From: Selenomonadaceae bacterium
Lineage (GTDB): Bacteria; Bacillota; Negativicutes; Selenomonadales; Selenomonadaceae
Reading direction: 5' to 3'
Assembly: GCA_017535925.1 (NCBI GenBank)
Contig: JAFXTD010000038.1
Location: 35,694-99,693 of the forward strand
DNA length: 64,000 nt
Within the stretch, counting starts at the first letter, position 1. Each line of letters begins with the position of its first letter. Shown piece after piece: positions 1-9,121 of this stretch. Below the pieces are notes generated by a model. That model was given only the letters and a program-made list of their open reading frames with translations, was not told the DNA's origin and did no database searches. Made by a program: the position numbers and the translations under genes.

Positions 1-1830
1 GGCGCAATGTTCGAATCGACTTTCAGCAAGGAAAATCGCGATAAACGTCAACGCGCAAGCGGCATGTTTTATACAAGCGTCGATAATATTCACAAAGTCA
101 TTGACCCGCTCTTCCTCGACGACCTCCGCGATGAATTTGAATTCGCCAAACGCAAACAAATTAAAAATCGTGCCGCCGCTCTAATCGACTTGCAAAACAA
201 AATCGCCTCGCTCAAGTTCCTCGACCCGGCGTGTGGTTCCGGAAATTTTTTGACCGAAACTTATTTGAGCCTCCGCCGCCTCGAAAATGAAATCCTTGAA
301 GAACTTCGACCGCTCGTCAAGCTTCCCGATAATCCCATCAAAGTTTCTATCAATCATTTCTTCGGCATTGAAATTAATTCTTTCGCCGCTGCCGTCGCGC
401 AGACCGCTCTTTGGATTGCCGAAAACCAAATGCTCCAAGAGACCGAAGGCGCACTCGGAAAAAACATTCAAGCTCTGCCGCTCAAGAATTACGCTACAAT
501 CGTCAAGGCAAATGCTCTTCGCCTCGACTGGAAAAAAATTTGTCCGCATATCGATTTCATTATCGGCAACCCGCCCTTCGTCGGTGCAAGGCTCAAATCT
601 TCCGAACAAAGCCGCGATATCGGCAACGTCTTCAACGGCTGGCAAAATATCGGCAACCTCGATTACGTCACTTGCTGGCACAAATTGGCTACCGATTTCA
701 TGAAAGGCAATTCGACTCGCGCCGCCTTCGTCTCGACCAATTCCGTTTGTCAAGGTGACTCTATCGGCTCGCTTTGGAAAAATCTTTTCAACGCCGGCGT
801 TCATATCGACTTCGCTTACAGAACTTTCAAATGGCTAAGCGATTCGGAAAATATGGCTCACGTTCATTGTATCGTTGTCGGCTTCAGCTGCGCGCAAAAT
901 CTCAAGCCAAAAAAAATTTTCGACGGAGGCAAAGTCACGCTCGCCAAAAACATCAACGCTTACCTCGTCGACGGCGAAGATATTTTCGTCGAAAGCAGAC
1001 CCAATCCGATTCAAGACGGCGTGCCCGAAATCGGTATCGGCAACAAACCAATCGACGGCGGCAATTATCTTTTCACGCCCGAAGAAATGGATTACTTCAT
1101 AAGACGCGAGCCCGCCTCCGAAAAATTTTTCAAGCCTTGGTTCGGCGCGGAAGAATTTATCAAAGGCAAGCGGCGTTATTGTCTTTTGCTGAAAGATTTA
1201 TCGGAGGATGAAATAAAAAAAATGCCGCTCTGTTGGGAGCGGGTCGAGGCTGTCAGAAATTATCGCCTTCAAAGCAAAAGCCCGGGCACTCGTAAAATTG
1301 CAGACAAGCCCACAAGATTTCACGTCGAAAATTTTCCGCGAGGAAATTATATTTTAGTTCCGCGTCATTCAGCGGGTAATCGTTTTTATATCCCGATTGG
1401 CTTTATGTCTCATGAAACTATTTGTGGCGATGCAAATTTGATTATTCGGAACGCTGAACTTTATCATTTCGGAGTTTTAACGTCGTCAATTCATATGGCA
1501 TGGACACGAGCCACTTGCGGACGATTGGGAAGCGGTTATCGATATTCAAAAGACGTTGTGTACAATAATTTTGTGTGGTGTTCGGCGAGTGAGGAGGAGC
1601 GAGCATTAATCGAGGAATCGGCGCAAAAAATTTTGGACGTTCGAAAAAAATATTTCGATTGGACATTTGCGAAACTCTATGACGAAACGACAATGCCAAA
1701 AGCTTTGCGGGCGGCGCACAAGTGGAACGATTACAACGTTGCCTTGGCTTACGGCTTCGAAGATTTTTGGGAGGACGAGGCAAAAGTCGTAGCGGAGCTT
1801 ATGAAACTTTACAAGGCATTGACAAGTTGA
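1..1830 (+). CDS. MmeI-like (type IIG-like) DNA methyltransferase / restriction protein, 5' end outside the window
   Basis: N6-adenine DNA methyltransferase region plus target-recognition region. Counting from the first ATG at position 7, motif I (LDPACGSGNFL) lies at residues 72-82 and motif IV (NPPF) near residue 188. The C-terminal half, ending in a stretch with YRYSKDVVYNNFVW, resembles the DNA-recognition part of MmeI-type enzymes. The two codons before position 7 are open (Gly-Ala), and GAMFESTF matches an internal stretch of this family, so the real start lies upstream and the ATG at 7 is probably an internal Met. Full members run about 900 residues with an N-terminal nuclease domain. 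Whether this one keeps the nuclease cannot be seen here. It converges on the RTX gene with only 8 bases between stops. Family assignment is from motif recall; the target site is unknown. Confidence 0.85.
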   Translation, partial: GAMFESTFSKENRDKRQRASGMFYTSVDNIHKVIDPLFLDDLRDEFEFAKRKQIKNRAAALIDLQNKIASLKFLDPACGSGNFLTETYLSLRRLENEILEELRPLVKLPDNPIKVSINHFFGIEINSFAAAVAQTALWIAENQMLQETEGALGKNIQALPLKNYATIVKANALRLDWKKICPHIDFIIGNPPFVGARLKSSEQSRDIGNVFNGWQNIGNLDYVTCWHKLATDFMKGNSTRAAFVSTNSVCQGDSIGSLWKNLFNAGVHIDFAYRTFKWLSDSENMAHVHCIVVGFSCAQNLKPKKIFDGGKVTLAKNINAYLVDGEDIFVESRPNPIQDGVPEIGIGNKPIDGGNYLFTPEEMDYFIRREPASEKFFKPWFGAEEFIKGKRRYCLLLKDLSEDEIKKMPLCWERVEAVRNYRLQSKSPGTRKIADKPTRFHVENFPRGNYILVPRHSAGNRFYIPIGFMSHETICGDANLIIRNAELYHFGVLTSSIHMAWTRATCGRLGSGYRYSKDVVYNNFVWCSASEEERALIEESAQKILDVRKKYFDWTFAKLYDETTMPKALRAAHKWNDYNVALAYGFEDFWEDEAKVVAELMKLYKALTS

Positions 1831-1838
1831 AGAGCGAA

Positions 1839-3839
1839 TTAATTTTTGACGAGCTTGGAGCCTTTGATTCGATAAGTATCGCCGTTGACGTTGAAGGTCG
1901 AGGCGGTGAAATCTTGGAGCGTGACCGAGCCGCCGGCGACTTTGAAAGTTATCGCGTCGTTTTTGCAGGAGGCTTTGAAGTCGAGCGCGTCGAGGGTGAG
2001 GGTGTCTTTGTTGTCGAAGCCGTAAATAATATCTTTGCCGTCGCCCGCCGAGTAGAAAAAAGTATCGGCACCGGAATTTCCCCAGAGCGAATCATTGCCT
2101 TTGCCGCCGATTAAAGTATCATTGCCTTTGCCGCCGTTGAGACTGTCATTGCCCTCGCCGCCATGAAGTTTATCGTTGCCTGCATTGCCGTAAAGTCTGT
2201 CGTTGCCGTCGTTGCCGTAGAGTTTATCATTGCCTGCACAGCCGTAAAGTTTATCGTTCGCAGAGCCTCCGTTTATCTTGTTGTCGAGAGCGTTGCCCGT
2301 GATTTTAATTGCGGTCGTTCGTTTTGAGGCATTGAGGACTTTGATTGAGTCATCGGCAGTGACGGGTGAAGTTGCCGAATTTGTCAAAGTCAAAGTTGTA
2401 CCGCCGAGCACCGTCGAAAATTTTTCCCCCGTCGAATCAATTATGTTGAGTGTTTTGCCTTTGGCGTTTTGAACGGTGAGAGAACTTTTGCCGAACGTGA
2501 AGACGACATCCGAGCCGTTGAGTTTTGTTTTTGAAATCGCCGCGCCGAGAGAAATTTTATCGTCAGCCGAGTAATCGGTGATTGTATCTTTGCCCGCCGA
2601 GTAAATGAAAACGTCATTGCCTTTGCCGCCGGTGAGAGTGTCGTTGCCTTTGCCGCCCGCGAGGGTGTCATTGCCGGCGTTGCCCGCGAGTGAATCATTG
2701 CCTTTGCCGGCGAGGATTGAATTTGCATTGGCGTTGCCCAAAATCACGAGTCCGTTTCCGAAAGAGGAGGCGTCGACTTTTTTTATTGCAGAATATTTTT
2801 TGAGGTCGAGGGTGTCATCGGGAAAATTTTTCGAGACGGTCAAAGCGGAACCTTTAATCGTAATCAATCCGAAGTCTTCCAAAGTGTTGACATCGGACAA
2901 AAAATTTTCCGCGCCTTGTTTGGCGAGGTAGCGCAAGAACATCCAGCCGCCGGCATAAGCGTAGTTGCTGCTGCTATTCGACGAAAGATTGACATAGGTT
3001 TTCAGCTTCTTGTAGTTTTTGCCCAATTCTTTGATTGTGATTTTCCTCAAGTCGTCAATGCCGTGCGTGAGTTCCCCCAGCCCTTCTCTGATAAATCGAG
3101 GCAATTCGTCGTAGTCCTTCACCTTAGCCATCATTATTCCGTGAGTCAATTCGTGAGCGATAATTCTGTCCAAGTAGGCGGAGTCGACCGAAGTTGTGCC
3201 GTTCACGTCGGTGGTCTTGAAGGTGGGGCATTGAGCTTTGTTTATGTTCAAAATCAGCGAATAGTGCCCGTTAATTTTTTTCGGGTAGTCGACGTAAGCC
3301 ATGTAACTTGACTTCTTGTCGTTTTTAAAGACAACGGTAATTTCATTGACGGTTACGTCGTCGTCGTTGAAAGAATAGCCGTAAGATTCTTTGATGAGAT
3401 TCAAAGCCGCCGCCGCCCACCAAGTTTTCAGAGCCTGCCAAATGTGAGCCTCGTTAGCGGACAAAGAAGTTTTTGAGAGGCGGAAGGTCAATCCGTTTGT
3501 CGTGAAGGAAGTCGCATTGAACGAGGTATTCAGCTTGCCGCTTTCGGGGACGATTGATTCTGCAGTTTTGACATTGCCGCCCGCGTCGTAGCCGATAATC
3601 GAGCCGGTGTCCGCGTTGCTTAAATTTATTCCGCAATATTTTTTCAGGAAGGTATCGGCGTTGCCTGTCTGTTTGCAATCGGCAACCATTTGATTTATCG
3701 CCGCCGAAAAATTTTTGAAGTAGCCGCCCGTCGCGTATTTGACTGCTCCGTCGACAGCCGCATTGCCCGAATAAGTTGTGTTGTCCAAGTAGTACATGAA
3801 CTTTTTTATAATGTCTTGTTGAGTTATTGTTGCCGCCAT
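1839..3839 (-). CDS. Secreted RTX (hemolysin-type Ca2+-binding) protein with HELTH metalloprotease-like motif
   Basis: A 666-residue protein with no N-terminal signal peptide. Two blocks of glycine-aspartate nonapeptide repeats (GGKGNDTL type) lie at about residues 370-416 and 523-581. Such repeats bind calcium after export by a type I secretion system, which uses a C-terminal signal. The N-terminal half carries AHELTHGIM near residue 229, matching the HExxH zinc-protease motif. I infer a calcium-stabilised secreted protease or adhesin; the rest of the protease fold is unverified. The start is the ATG at 3839 behind GAGGAG. A candidate promoter lies just upstream, and no secretion genes are adjacent. 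Confidence 0.8.
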   Translation of the reverse strand: MAATITQQDIIKKFMYYLDNTTYSGNAAVDGAVKYATGGYFKNFSAAINQMVADCKQTGNADTFLKKYCGINLSNADTGSIIGYDAGGNVKTAESIVPESGKLNTSFNATSFTTNGLTFRLSKTSLSANEAHIWQALKTWWAAAALNLIKESYGYSFNDDDVTVNEITVVFKNDKKSSYMAYVDYPKKINGHYSLILNINKAQCPTFKTTDVNGTTSVDSAYLDRIIAHELTHGIMMAKVKDYDELPRFIREGLGELTHGIDDLRKITIKELGKNYKKLKTYVNLSSNSSSNYAYAGGWMFLRYLAKQGAENFLSDVNTLEDFGLITIKGSALTVSKNFPDDTLDLKKYSAIKKVDASSFGNGLVILGNANANSILAGKGNDSLAGNAGNDTLAGGKGNDTLTGGKGNDVFIYSAGKDTITDYSADDKISLGAAISKTKLNGSDVVFTFGKSSLTVQNAKGKTLNIIDSTGEKFSTVLGGTTLTLTNSATSPVTADDSIKVLNASKRTTAIKITGNALDNKINGGSANDKLYGCAGNDKLYGNDGNDRLYGNAGNDKLHGGEGNDSLNGGKGNDTLIGGKGNDSLWGNSGADTFFYSAGDGKDIIYGFDNKDTLTLDALDFKASCKNDAITFKVAGGSVTLQDFTASTFNVNGDTYRIKGSKLVKN

Positions 3840-3882
3840 AAAATTCGCTCCTCATTGTGAAACAAAAAATTCCGTTTGAGGA

Positions 3883-3912
3883 AGTATATCATACATGCAA
3901 AAATCCTTGCAA
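3883..3912 (-). promoter_or_regulatory. Candidate sigma-70 promoter for the RTX gene
   Basis: On the minus strand TTGCAA (3907-3912) and TATACT (3883-3888) are 18 bases apart, about 45 bases before the RTX start codon. This is a consensus match only, in AT-rich sequence. Confidence 0.4.
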
Positions 3913-3958
3913 AAAAAAAATTTGGCGACAAGCCTTTGAGCCTGCCGCCGCTTTATCA

Positions 3959-4029
3959 ATTAGGAATGTGGAATTAGGAATTAGGAATTATTTTTGCATT
4001 CCTCATTCCTCATTCCTAATTCCTAATTA
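3959..4029. repeat. Heptanucleotide array (GGAATTA unit) arranged as an inverted repeat
   Basis: Imperfect tandem copies of GGAATTA are followed, after a short T-rich spacer, by the complementary TTCCTAA/TTCCTCA units, so the transcript can fold into a long hairpin. It lies between the stop of the EIIABC gene and the RTX promoter and may help end transcription of the fru operon. Other arrays occur across the window. Confidence 0.85.
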
Positions 4030-4031
4030 AT

Positions 4032-5963
4032 TTAGTCTTGCGGTCTGGGTTTTCTTATCATGCCGAGGATAAAGCAACCGACAATCGAACCGACGATAAT
4101 CGAGAGCAAATACATAAGCGGGTTGCCGATAGTCGGGACGACGAAAATTCCGCCGTGAGGAGCCATGAGTGTGCAGTCAAACATCATGACGCCCGCGCCT
4201 GCGATAGCCGAACCGACGACGCAAGCGGGAATGACGTGGAGCGGGTCGCCTGCCGCAAAAGGTATCGCGCCTTCTGTAATGAACGACAAGCCCATTATGA
4301 TATTGGTTGCAGTGGTTTTCTGTTCGCTCTTTGTGAATTTGCCTTTGAAGAAAATCGTGGCAAGAGCAATGGCAATCGGGGGAACCATGCCGCCCGCCAT
4401 AGCCGCCGCGATAACATAATAGTTGCCGTCAGCCAAGAGACCGACGCCCGTGACATAAGCCGCCTTGTTCAAAGGACCGCCCATATCGACAGCCATCATG
4501 CCGCCGATAACCGCACCCATGACGAGTTTGGCGGAAGGATCCATGCTTGCCAAAGTATTCTTGAGAGCCTCGTTGATGCCCGAAACGGGAGGACCGATAA
4601 CGAAATTACAAATTAAGCCGATAATCAAGACGCCGAGCAAAGGATAGAACAAAATCGGCTTGGTGCCTTCCAATGAGGGAGGAAGAACGCTTAAAGCTTT
4701 TTTGAGCCAGTTGACGATAAAGCCGGCGAGGAAACCTGCAAGCAATGCGCCCAAGAAACCGGAACCGTTGGAAGCAGAGAGCGCGCCGCCTACAAAACCT
4801 GCAGCAAGTCCGGGACGGTCAGCGATTGACATTGAGATAAAGCCGGCAAGAACGGGCAACATGAATCCGAAAGACGCGCCGCCGATTCCCATGAAGGTTG
4901 CGGCAGCCGGAGTGATTGAACCGAATTTTCCGCGCTCTTCGGCAGGCAAGCTGTTCAAGTCAACGGACGCGCCGTCAATCAGGAATGAAATTGCAATTAA
5001 GATACCGCCGCCGATAACGAAAGGCAACATATGCGAGACGCCGTTCATGAGGTGCTTGTAGACTTGACGCCCGATACTTTCATTTTCAACGGAGCCGCCG
5101 CCGTCACCTGCAGATTCGCCCGCCTTTGCATGATAAATCGGAGCGTTTCCGCCGAGTGCTTTGTCGATAAGTTCATCTGCTTTGTTGATACCGTCTGCGA
5201 CTTTGGTAATGACAACGTGCTTGCCGTCGAAACGAGCCATTGCGACGTTCTTGTCCGCCGCGACGATAATGCCGTCTGCTTTGGCGATTTCGTCTGCCGT
5301 CAAAACATTTTTTGCGCCGCCGGAGCCGTTCGTCTCAACCTTGATTGAAATGCCGCGTTTCTTGGCGTGTTGTTCCAAACTTTCCGCCGCCATGAAGGTG
5401 TGCGCGATACCCGTCGGGCAAGCCGTGACTGCCAAAATCTGAATGTGGTCGGCGGCTTCCTTCGACAAAGAAACTGCGCTTGCCGAATCGGAAGGAGCTT
5501 GAAACTTGCCGTCTTCTTTGTCGTCGATAATCTTGAGGAACTCTTCCTTCGTGGTCGCCTTAATCAAAGCTTCCTTGAAGTCGGGATCCATAACCATTGT
5601 GGCGAGCTTGGACAGAATCATTAAGTGTTCGTCATTGCCGCCGTCGGGTGCCGCGATTGCAAAAAACAATCGGGCGGGGTTGCCGTCCATTGACTCAAAG
5701 TCAATGCCTTCGGGAATGGTCATTGCGGCGAGACCGGGTGCCTTGACGCCCGCAGATTTTGCGTGCGGTGTGGCAATGCCGTCGCCCAGACCGGTTGTGC
5801 CGGACGCCTCACGAGCTTGCACATCTTTCAAGTACTGTGCTTTGTTCTTGAGGTTGCCGCCCTTTTCCATCAAGTCAACCAGATGCGATATTGCGTCGGG
5901 TTTGTCCTTGACTTTGGCACCGAGGTCGATGCTCGCATTTTTGAGCAAATCGGTAACTCTCAT
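4032..5963 (-). CDS. fruA: PTS fructose transporter EIIABC
   Basis: Phosphotransferase permease that imports fructose and phosphorylates it to fructose-1-phosphate. Domain order is EIIA (phospho-His in TPHA near residue 66), EIIB (phospho-Cys in TACPTG near residue 180) and the membrane EIIC domain (about 300-640, many glycine-rich hydrophobic segments). The length of 643 residues is normal for three-domain FruA. I chose the ATG at 5963 because AAGGAG sits just upstream. The open frame extends to 6053, but that stretch runs into a heptanucleotide repeat. It is the last gene of the fruK operon. The EIIA and EIIB domains are duplicated in the separate gene at 6780. Confidence 0.93.
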   Translation of the reverse strand: MRVTDLLKNASIDLGAKVKDKPDAISHLVDLMEKGGNLKNKAQYLKDVQAREASGTTGLGDGIATPHAKSAGVKAPGLAAMTIPEGIDFESMDGNPARLFFAIAAPDGGNDEHLMILSKLATMVMDPDFKEALIKATTKEEFLKIIDDKEDGKFQAPSDSASAVSLSKEAADHIQILAVTACPTGIAHTFMAAESLEQHAKKRGISIKVETNGSGGAKNVLTADEIAKADGIIVAADKNVAMARFDGKHVVITKVADGINKADELIDKALGGNAPIYHAKAGESAGDGGGSVENESIGRQVYKHLMNGVSHMLPFVIGGGILIAISFLIDGASVDLNSLPAEERGKFGSITPAAATFMGIGGASFGFMLPVLAGFISMSIADRPGLAAGFVGGALSASNGSGFLGALLAGFLAGFIVNWLKKALSVLPPSLEGTKPILFYPLLGVLIIGLICNFVIGPPVSGINEALKNTLASMDPSAKLVMGAVIGGMMAVDMGGPLNKAAYVTGVGLLADGNYYVIAAAMAGGMVPPIAIALATIFFKGKFTKSEQKTTATNIIMGLSFITEGAIPFAAGDPLHVIPACVVGSAIAGAGVMMFDCTLMAPHGGIFVVPTIGNPLMYLLSIIVGSIVGCFILGMIRKPRPQD

Positions 5964-6021
5964 AGTGCACTTCTCCTTACTACAAATAAATGAATGAATA
6001 ATTTCTGCCGCCGCCAGAAAA

Positions 6022-6090
6022 GCAATGCGTAATTTGTAATGCGTAATGCGCAATGATTTGACGATTTTAATTACGCATTACGCATTGCGC
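6022..6090. repeat. Heptanucleotide array (GCGTAAT unit) arranged as an inverted repeat
   Basis: ATGCGTAAT-type units on the left are mirrored by ATTACGC units on the right, separated by a short spacer. The array sits in the 194-base gap upstream of the EIIABC start and can form a strong hairpin in the fru transcript. Confidence 0.85.
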
Positions 6091-6157
6091 TTCCTAATTG
6101 CTTTTTGACAACGGCTATAATCAATCGGTCAAAGCCGACTGTTGACGTTGGTGAAGA

Positions 6158-6718
6158 TTACCTTTTCTCCAGATAATATTTGCTACCTTTTTTTGCGATT
6201 ATTACTTGCGTCGTATTGGAAAAATCACAGTTAAAAGAAAACGTATCGTCATTCAAATAAATTTCGATTGAATTTTGAAGACCGGGCAAAAGAACTATAT
6301 CTCGTGATTGACCGTCGGCAATTTCATCTTCCGAAGAATTCCAGTTGCCGCTGTTATTTTTGAGATATATGGATTCAATTTCATCGCCGGTTTTATTGAC
6401 AAACGTAACTTTAGCAATCGTTATCTTCGATACGTTGGGGAATGTACATTTGCTGAAAGAAGGCGAGTAGTCCGTGTTCGCCAACATGATATCAAAATAA
6501 TCAACATCGTCCCAATCAATTTCCGCTGAAGAGCCTTTTGGGATATCACGTGAAGCCATACCGGAAAAACCTCTTGCTTTGCTCACGAAATAAAAACCCT
6601 CAATGTCATAATCAGTTTTATTGATGAAAACAACTTTTGACGCTGCCAGAGCCGATATTTGCATTGTTGCGACGAGGAACGCCGCCAAAACGAAGACCTT
6701 GACGAAATTTTTAAGCAT
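6158..6718 (-). CDS. Small secreted protein of unknown function inside the fru operon
   Basis: A 186-residue protein that I do not recognise. Residues 1-27 form a clear signal peptide: a basic start, a hydrophobic core and an ALAAS cleavage-like site. The mature part seems to contain two related halves, each beginning with VxFxNKT(D/G) followed by an acidic 'xExxYxxx' stretch, suggesting a duplicated beta-rich domain. The start is the ATG at 6718, nine bases after AAGGA; the frame also offers a TTG at 6727 that is too close to that site. It lies between the EIIAB and EIIABC genes on the same strand, so co-transcription with fructose uptake is likely. A link to sugar uptake is only positional. 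Confidence 0.75.
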   Translation of the reverse strand: MLKNFVKVFVLAAFLVATMQISALAASKVVFINKTDYDIEGFYFVSKARGFSGMASRDIPKGSSAEIDWDDVDYFDIMLANTDYSPSFSKCTFPNVSKITIAKVTFVNKTGDEIESIYLKNNSGNWNSSEDEIADGQSRDIVLLPGLQNSIEIYLNDDTFSFNCDFSNTTQVIIAKKGSKYYLEKR

Positions 6719-6779
6719 AAGAATCAATCCTTCTTGATTGAAGAAAAAACTTGCCTCCGATTTCCGAGCCGACCTTAAT

Positions 6780-7664
6780 TCATGAGAAAATGCTTTTAAT
6801 CTTCTTGAAGAGTTTTTCGCCTAAAGTTTCGTCGTCTTCGGTGGCGTGGAAGATTTGAGCTTGTCCGTCCTTGATGCGTTTAAAAAGTTGTTCGGGTTTG
6901 CGGATACCGGTGTTGACCGCCGTTTGAATCATCTTCTTGCCGTCGAAACGAGCCAGCGGAACTCTCTTGCTTGCCGCGACAATGACGACATCCGCATTTT
7001 TAATTTCCTCGTCGGTGAGCGCATGATAGACACCCGCCGCGCCGTGAACTTCGACACGAATATTTAAGCCCAATTTTTCAGCGCATTGCTTGAGGGATTC
7101 GCGAGCCATGAACGAAGAGGAAATACCCGTCGGGCAAGCCGTGACTGCGATAATTTTTGTGTTGGCGGAAACGTCGGGTTCGGGAGTTTCGCTTTTGGCA
7201 CGAGCCGCCTCTTTGTCGTCGATAATCTTAATGACTTCGGCGGGCGAACTTGCTTTGATAAGATTCTCTTTAAATTCGTCGTCCATGAGCAAAACTGCAA
7301 GACGCCCCATGTTTGTCATTGCGGTATCGTCAGCTTTTTCGGGAGCCGCGAACAACATCAACAGCCGCGCAGGTTTTTTGTCGAGTGAATTAAATTCGAC
7401 GCCTTCGGGAACGGTGATTATCGAGATTGAGGGTTTCTTGACGGAATTGTTTTGCGCGTGCGGAGTCGCCAAACCGTTTGCAAGCCCCGTTGAACCTTGA
7501 GCCTCACGCCGCAGGACATCACGCTTGACAAGTGCTTTGTCTTTGATTGTGCCCGCCGTCATGAGCAAATCGACCAACATGTCAATCGCTTCATTTTTAT
7601 CGGCAGGGTGCACGTTGAGCGCGATAGATTTTTTTGAGATAAAGTTTGTAATTTTCATTGCCAT
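6780..7664 (-). CDS. PTS fructose EIIA-EIIB two-domain protein
   Basis: A soluble phosphocarrier of 294 residues with EIIA (TPHA near residue 70) and EIIB (TACPTG near residue 177) in the same order as the N-terminal half of the EIIABC protein encoded 0.8 kb away. No EIIC follows; the protein ends in a short lysine-rich tail. The start ATG at 7664 follows AAAGGCGGTG; the frame is open a further ten codons upstream without a ribosome site. It could feed phosphate to the EIIC domain of the neighbouring permease or serve a regulatory role. It lies in the fruK operon, 36 bases after fruK. Confidence 0.88.
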   Translation of the reverse strand: MAMKITNFISKKSIALNVHPADKNEAIDMLVDLLMTAGTIKDKALVKRDVLRREAQGSTGLANGLATPHAQNNSVKKPSISIITVPEGVEFNSLDKKPARLLMLFAAPEKADDTAMTNMGRLAVLLMDDEFKENLIKASSPAEVIKIIDDKEAARAKSETPEPDVSANTKIIAVTACPTGISSSFMARESLKQCAEKLGLNIRVEVHGAAGVYHALTDEEIKNADVVIVAASKRVPLARFDGKKMIQTAVNTGIRKPEQLFKRIKDGQAQIFHATEDDETLGEKLFKKIKSIFS

Positions 7665-7700
7665 AAAAAACACCGCCTTTGTCGATTTTGGCAAGGGAGG

Positions 7701-8609
7701 TCAGATAGTTTTGAGCAGAGCCTCGACTTCGGGACGAGTTGCAAGATTTTCGGAGAAGGCAGACGCCGAGCCCGTGCAAAGACCCATTTTGAATGCGCGT
7801 TCGTAATCGCCGTTGCTTTCAATGTAGCCGGCAACGAACCCTGCAACCATTGAATCGCCCGCGCCGACCGAATTGACGAGCTTGCCTTTGGGAGCAGGGG
7901 ATTTAAAGAATGTTTCGCCGCCTTCGGGAACGAAAATTGCACCGTCGCCCGCCATTGAAATTAAAACATTGCGCGCACCTTTTTCTTGGAGCTTCTTTGC
8001 ATAAGTTACAATTTCTTCATCGGTCTTGAGCTTGACGCCGAACATATCGCCGAGTTCATGATTGTTGGGTTTGATAAGCCACGGATTGAATTTCAAAACT
8101 TTGAGGAGCAAACCTTTTTCCGCGTCGACGACGAAACGAATTCCCTTGCCTTGAATTCGCGAAAGAGTTTGTTCGTACATGTCGTCGGGGAGCGTGTTGG
8201 GGATTGAGCCGGAAAGAATGAGCGTGTCGCCCTCACCGAGCTTGCCGAGTTTTTGGAAGAGTTCCTCGCGTTTGGCGTCGCTGATTTTGGGTCCTTGACC
8301 GTTGATTTCTGTTTCAACATCGGCTTTGATTTTTACGTTTATGCGGGAGAAACCCTCGTCGAGTTTGACAAAATCGTCTGCGGCGTTGAAGTCACGGAGC
8401 TGGCGGACAATTTCATCGCCCGTGAAGCCCGCAAGAAAACCCGTTGCCGTCGATTTATGACCGAGGTTGCCAAGCACGATCGAGACGTTGACGCCTTTGC
8501 CGCCACCGAGCACCTGCTCATAGTTCACGCGGTTAATCGCGCCGGGCGTGAGCTTATCGAGGCGAATGATATAATCAATCGCGGGATTAAAAGTTACGGT
8601 GTAAATCAT
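7701..8609 (-). CDS. fruK: 1-phosphofructokinase (PfkB family)
   Basis: Phosphorylates fructose-1-phosphate to fructose-1,6-bisphosphate, the step after PTS uptake. The 302-residue protein shows the PfkB features: an N-terminal YTVTFNPAIDY, the GGGKGVNV motif near residue 40, and the catalytic GAGDS motif near residue 250. The start ATG at 8609 follows AAGGGGG at good spacing; the open frame runs 24 codons further up without a ribosome site. It is the first gene of the operon fruK, EIIAB, secreted protein, EIIABC and has a consensus promoter upstream. No DeoR-type regulator, often linked to fruK, is in the window. Confidence 0.93.
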   Translation of the reverse strand: MIYTVTFNPAIDYIIRLDKLTPGAINRVNYEQVLGGGKGVNVSIVLGNLGHKSTATGFLAGFTGDEIVRQLRDFNAADDFVKLDEGFSRINVKIKADVETEINGQGPKISDAKREELFQKLGKLGEGDTLILSGSIPNTLPDDMYEQTLSRIQGKGIRFVVDAEKGLLLKVLKFNPWLIKPNNHELGDMFGVKLKTDEEIVTYAKKLQEKGARNVLISMAGDGAIFVPEGGETFFKSPAPKGKLVNSVGAGDSMVAGFVAGYIESNGDYERAFKMGLCTGSASAFSENLATRPEVEALLKTI

Positions 8610-8652
8610 CAAAGTTTCCCCCTTATAAATTGATTGAAATTTTCTGATTGCG

Positions 8653-8681
8653 ATTATACAACAGGGAAAATCAGTTTTCAA
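8653..8681 (-). promoter_or_regulatory. Sigma-70 promoter of the fru operon
   Basis: On the minus strand TTGAAA (8676-8681) and TATAAT (8653-8658) are exactly 17 bases apart, 45 bases upstream of the fruK start codon. Confidence 0.75.
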
Positions 8682-8716
8682 GGCATTAAGCGGCTCTGAA
8701 AAATTTTTACACGAGG

Positions 8717-8962
8717 TTAGGGTCTGTTGGTAAATTTAAAAGCAACGGTTGGCGAAAGCCCGGCCGTCACGGATGACGGCCGCCGGCAACTTGCGGCAGG
8801 ATAGCCGCATTGCCGGACAAACGCCCTTTTCTTTTGCTACTTTTCTTTTGGGCGCAGCAAAAGAAAAGTAGAAGAGACTTGCAAAAGAAAAGTAGATTTA
8901 AAAATAAAATTCATTGAACCGCTCAATCGAAGCCGCCGATTGAATTTACCAACAACCCCTAA
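8717..8962. mobile_element. MITE-like multi-hairpin element, copy 1
   Basis: About 246 bp without a gene. The ends are inverted repeats: TTAGGGTCTGTTGGTAAAT on the left and the complement of TTAGGGGTTGTTGGTAAAT on the right. Inside are three hairpins: GGCCGTCA/TGACGGCC, a CCGGCAA...TTGCCGG stem with an inner TGCGGC/GCCGCA stem, and CTACTTTTCTTTTG/CAAAAGAAAAGTAG. It is inverted relative to the copies at 31537, 45640 and 63741. The following 160 bases up to the lactate permease show no further feature I can support. Confidence 0.8.
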
Positions 8963-9121
8963 TTTCAACGACTGCCCTGAACGTTTCGACAGATTAAATG
9001 AGTTGACGCGCAACGTTGACAGAAAATTTTTACTAAGGCAGGAATTTTTTCGCCCGTCATAGAAAAATGCGGCAGGAATTTATCTTTTGTTTATTTTTTG
9101 GTAAGGGGGTCGGGGGAATTG

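Noticed and set aside
181..804. A 207-codon frame antisense to the methyltransferase gene
   Set aside because: It mirrors the coding frame of a well-supported methylase, has no ribosome site, and matches no family. Similar long antisense frames occur opposite many genes here because of the codon pattern.
4038..4616. A 192-codon plus-strand frame opposite the EIIC domain
   Set aside because: Antisense to a clear permease domain, with biased composition and no ribosome site.
5964..6053. Longer N-terminus for the EIIABC permease
   Set aside because: The extra codons run into a heptanucleotide array and lie upstream of a strong ribosome site that serves the ATG at 5963.
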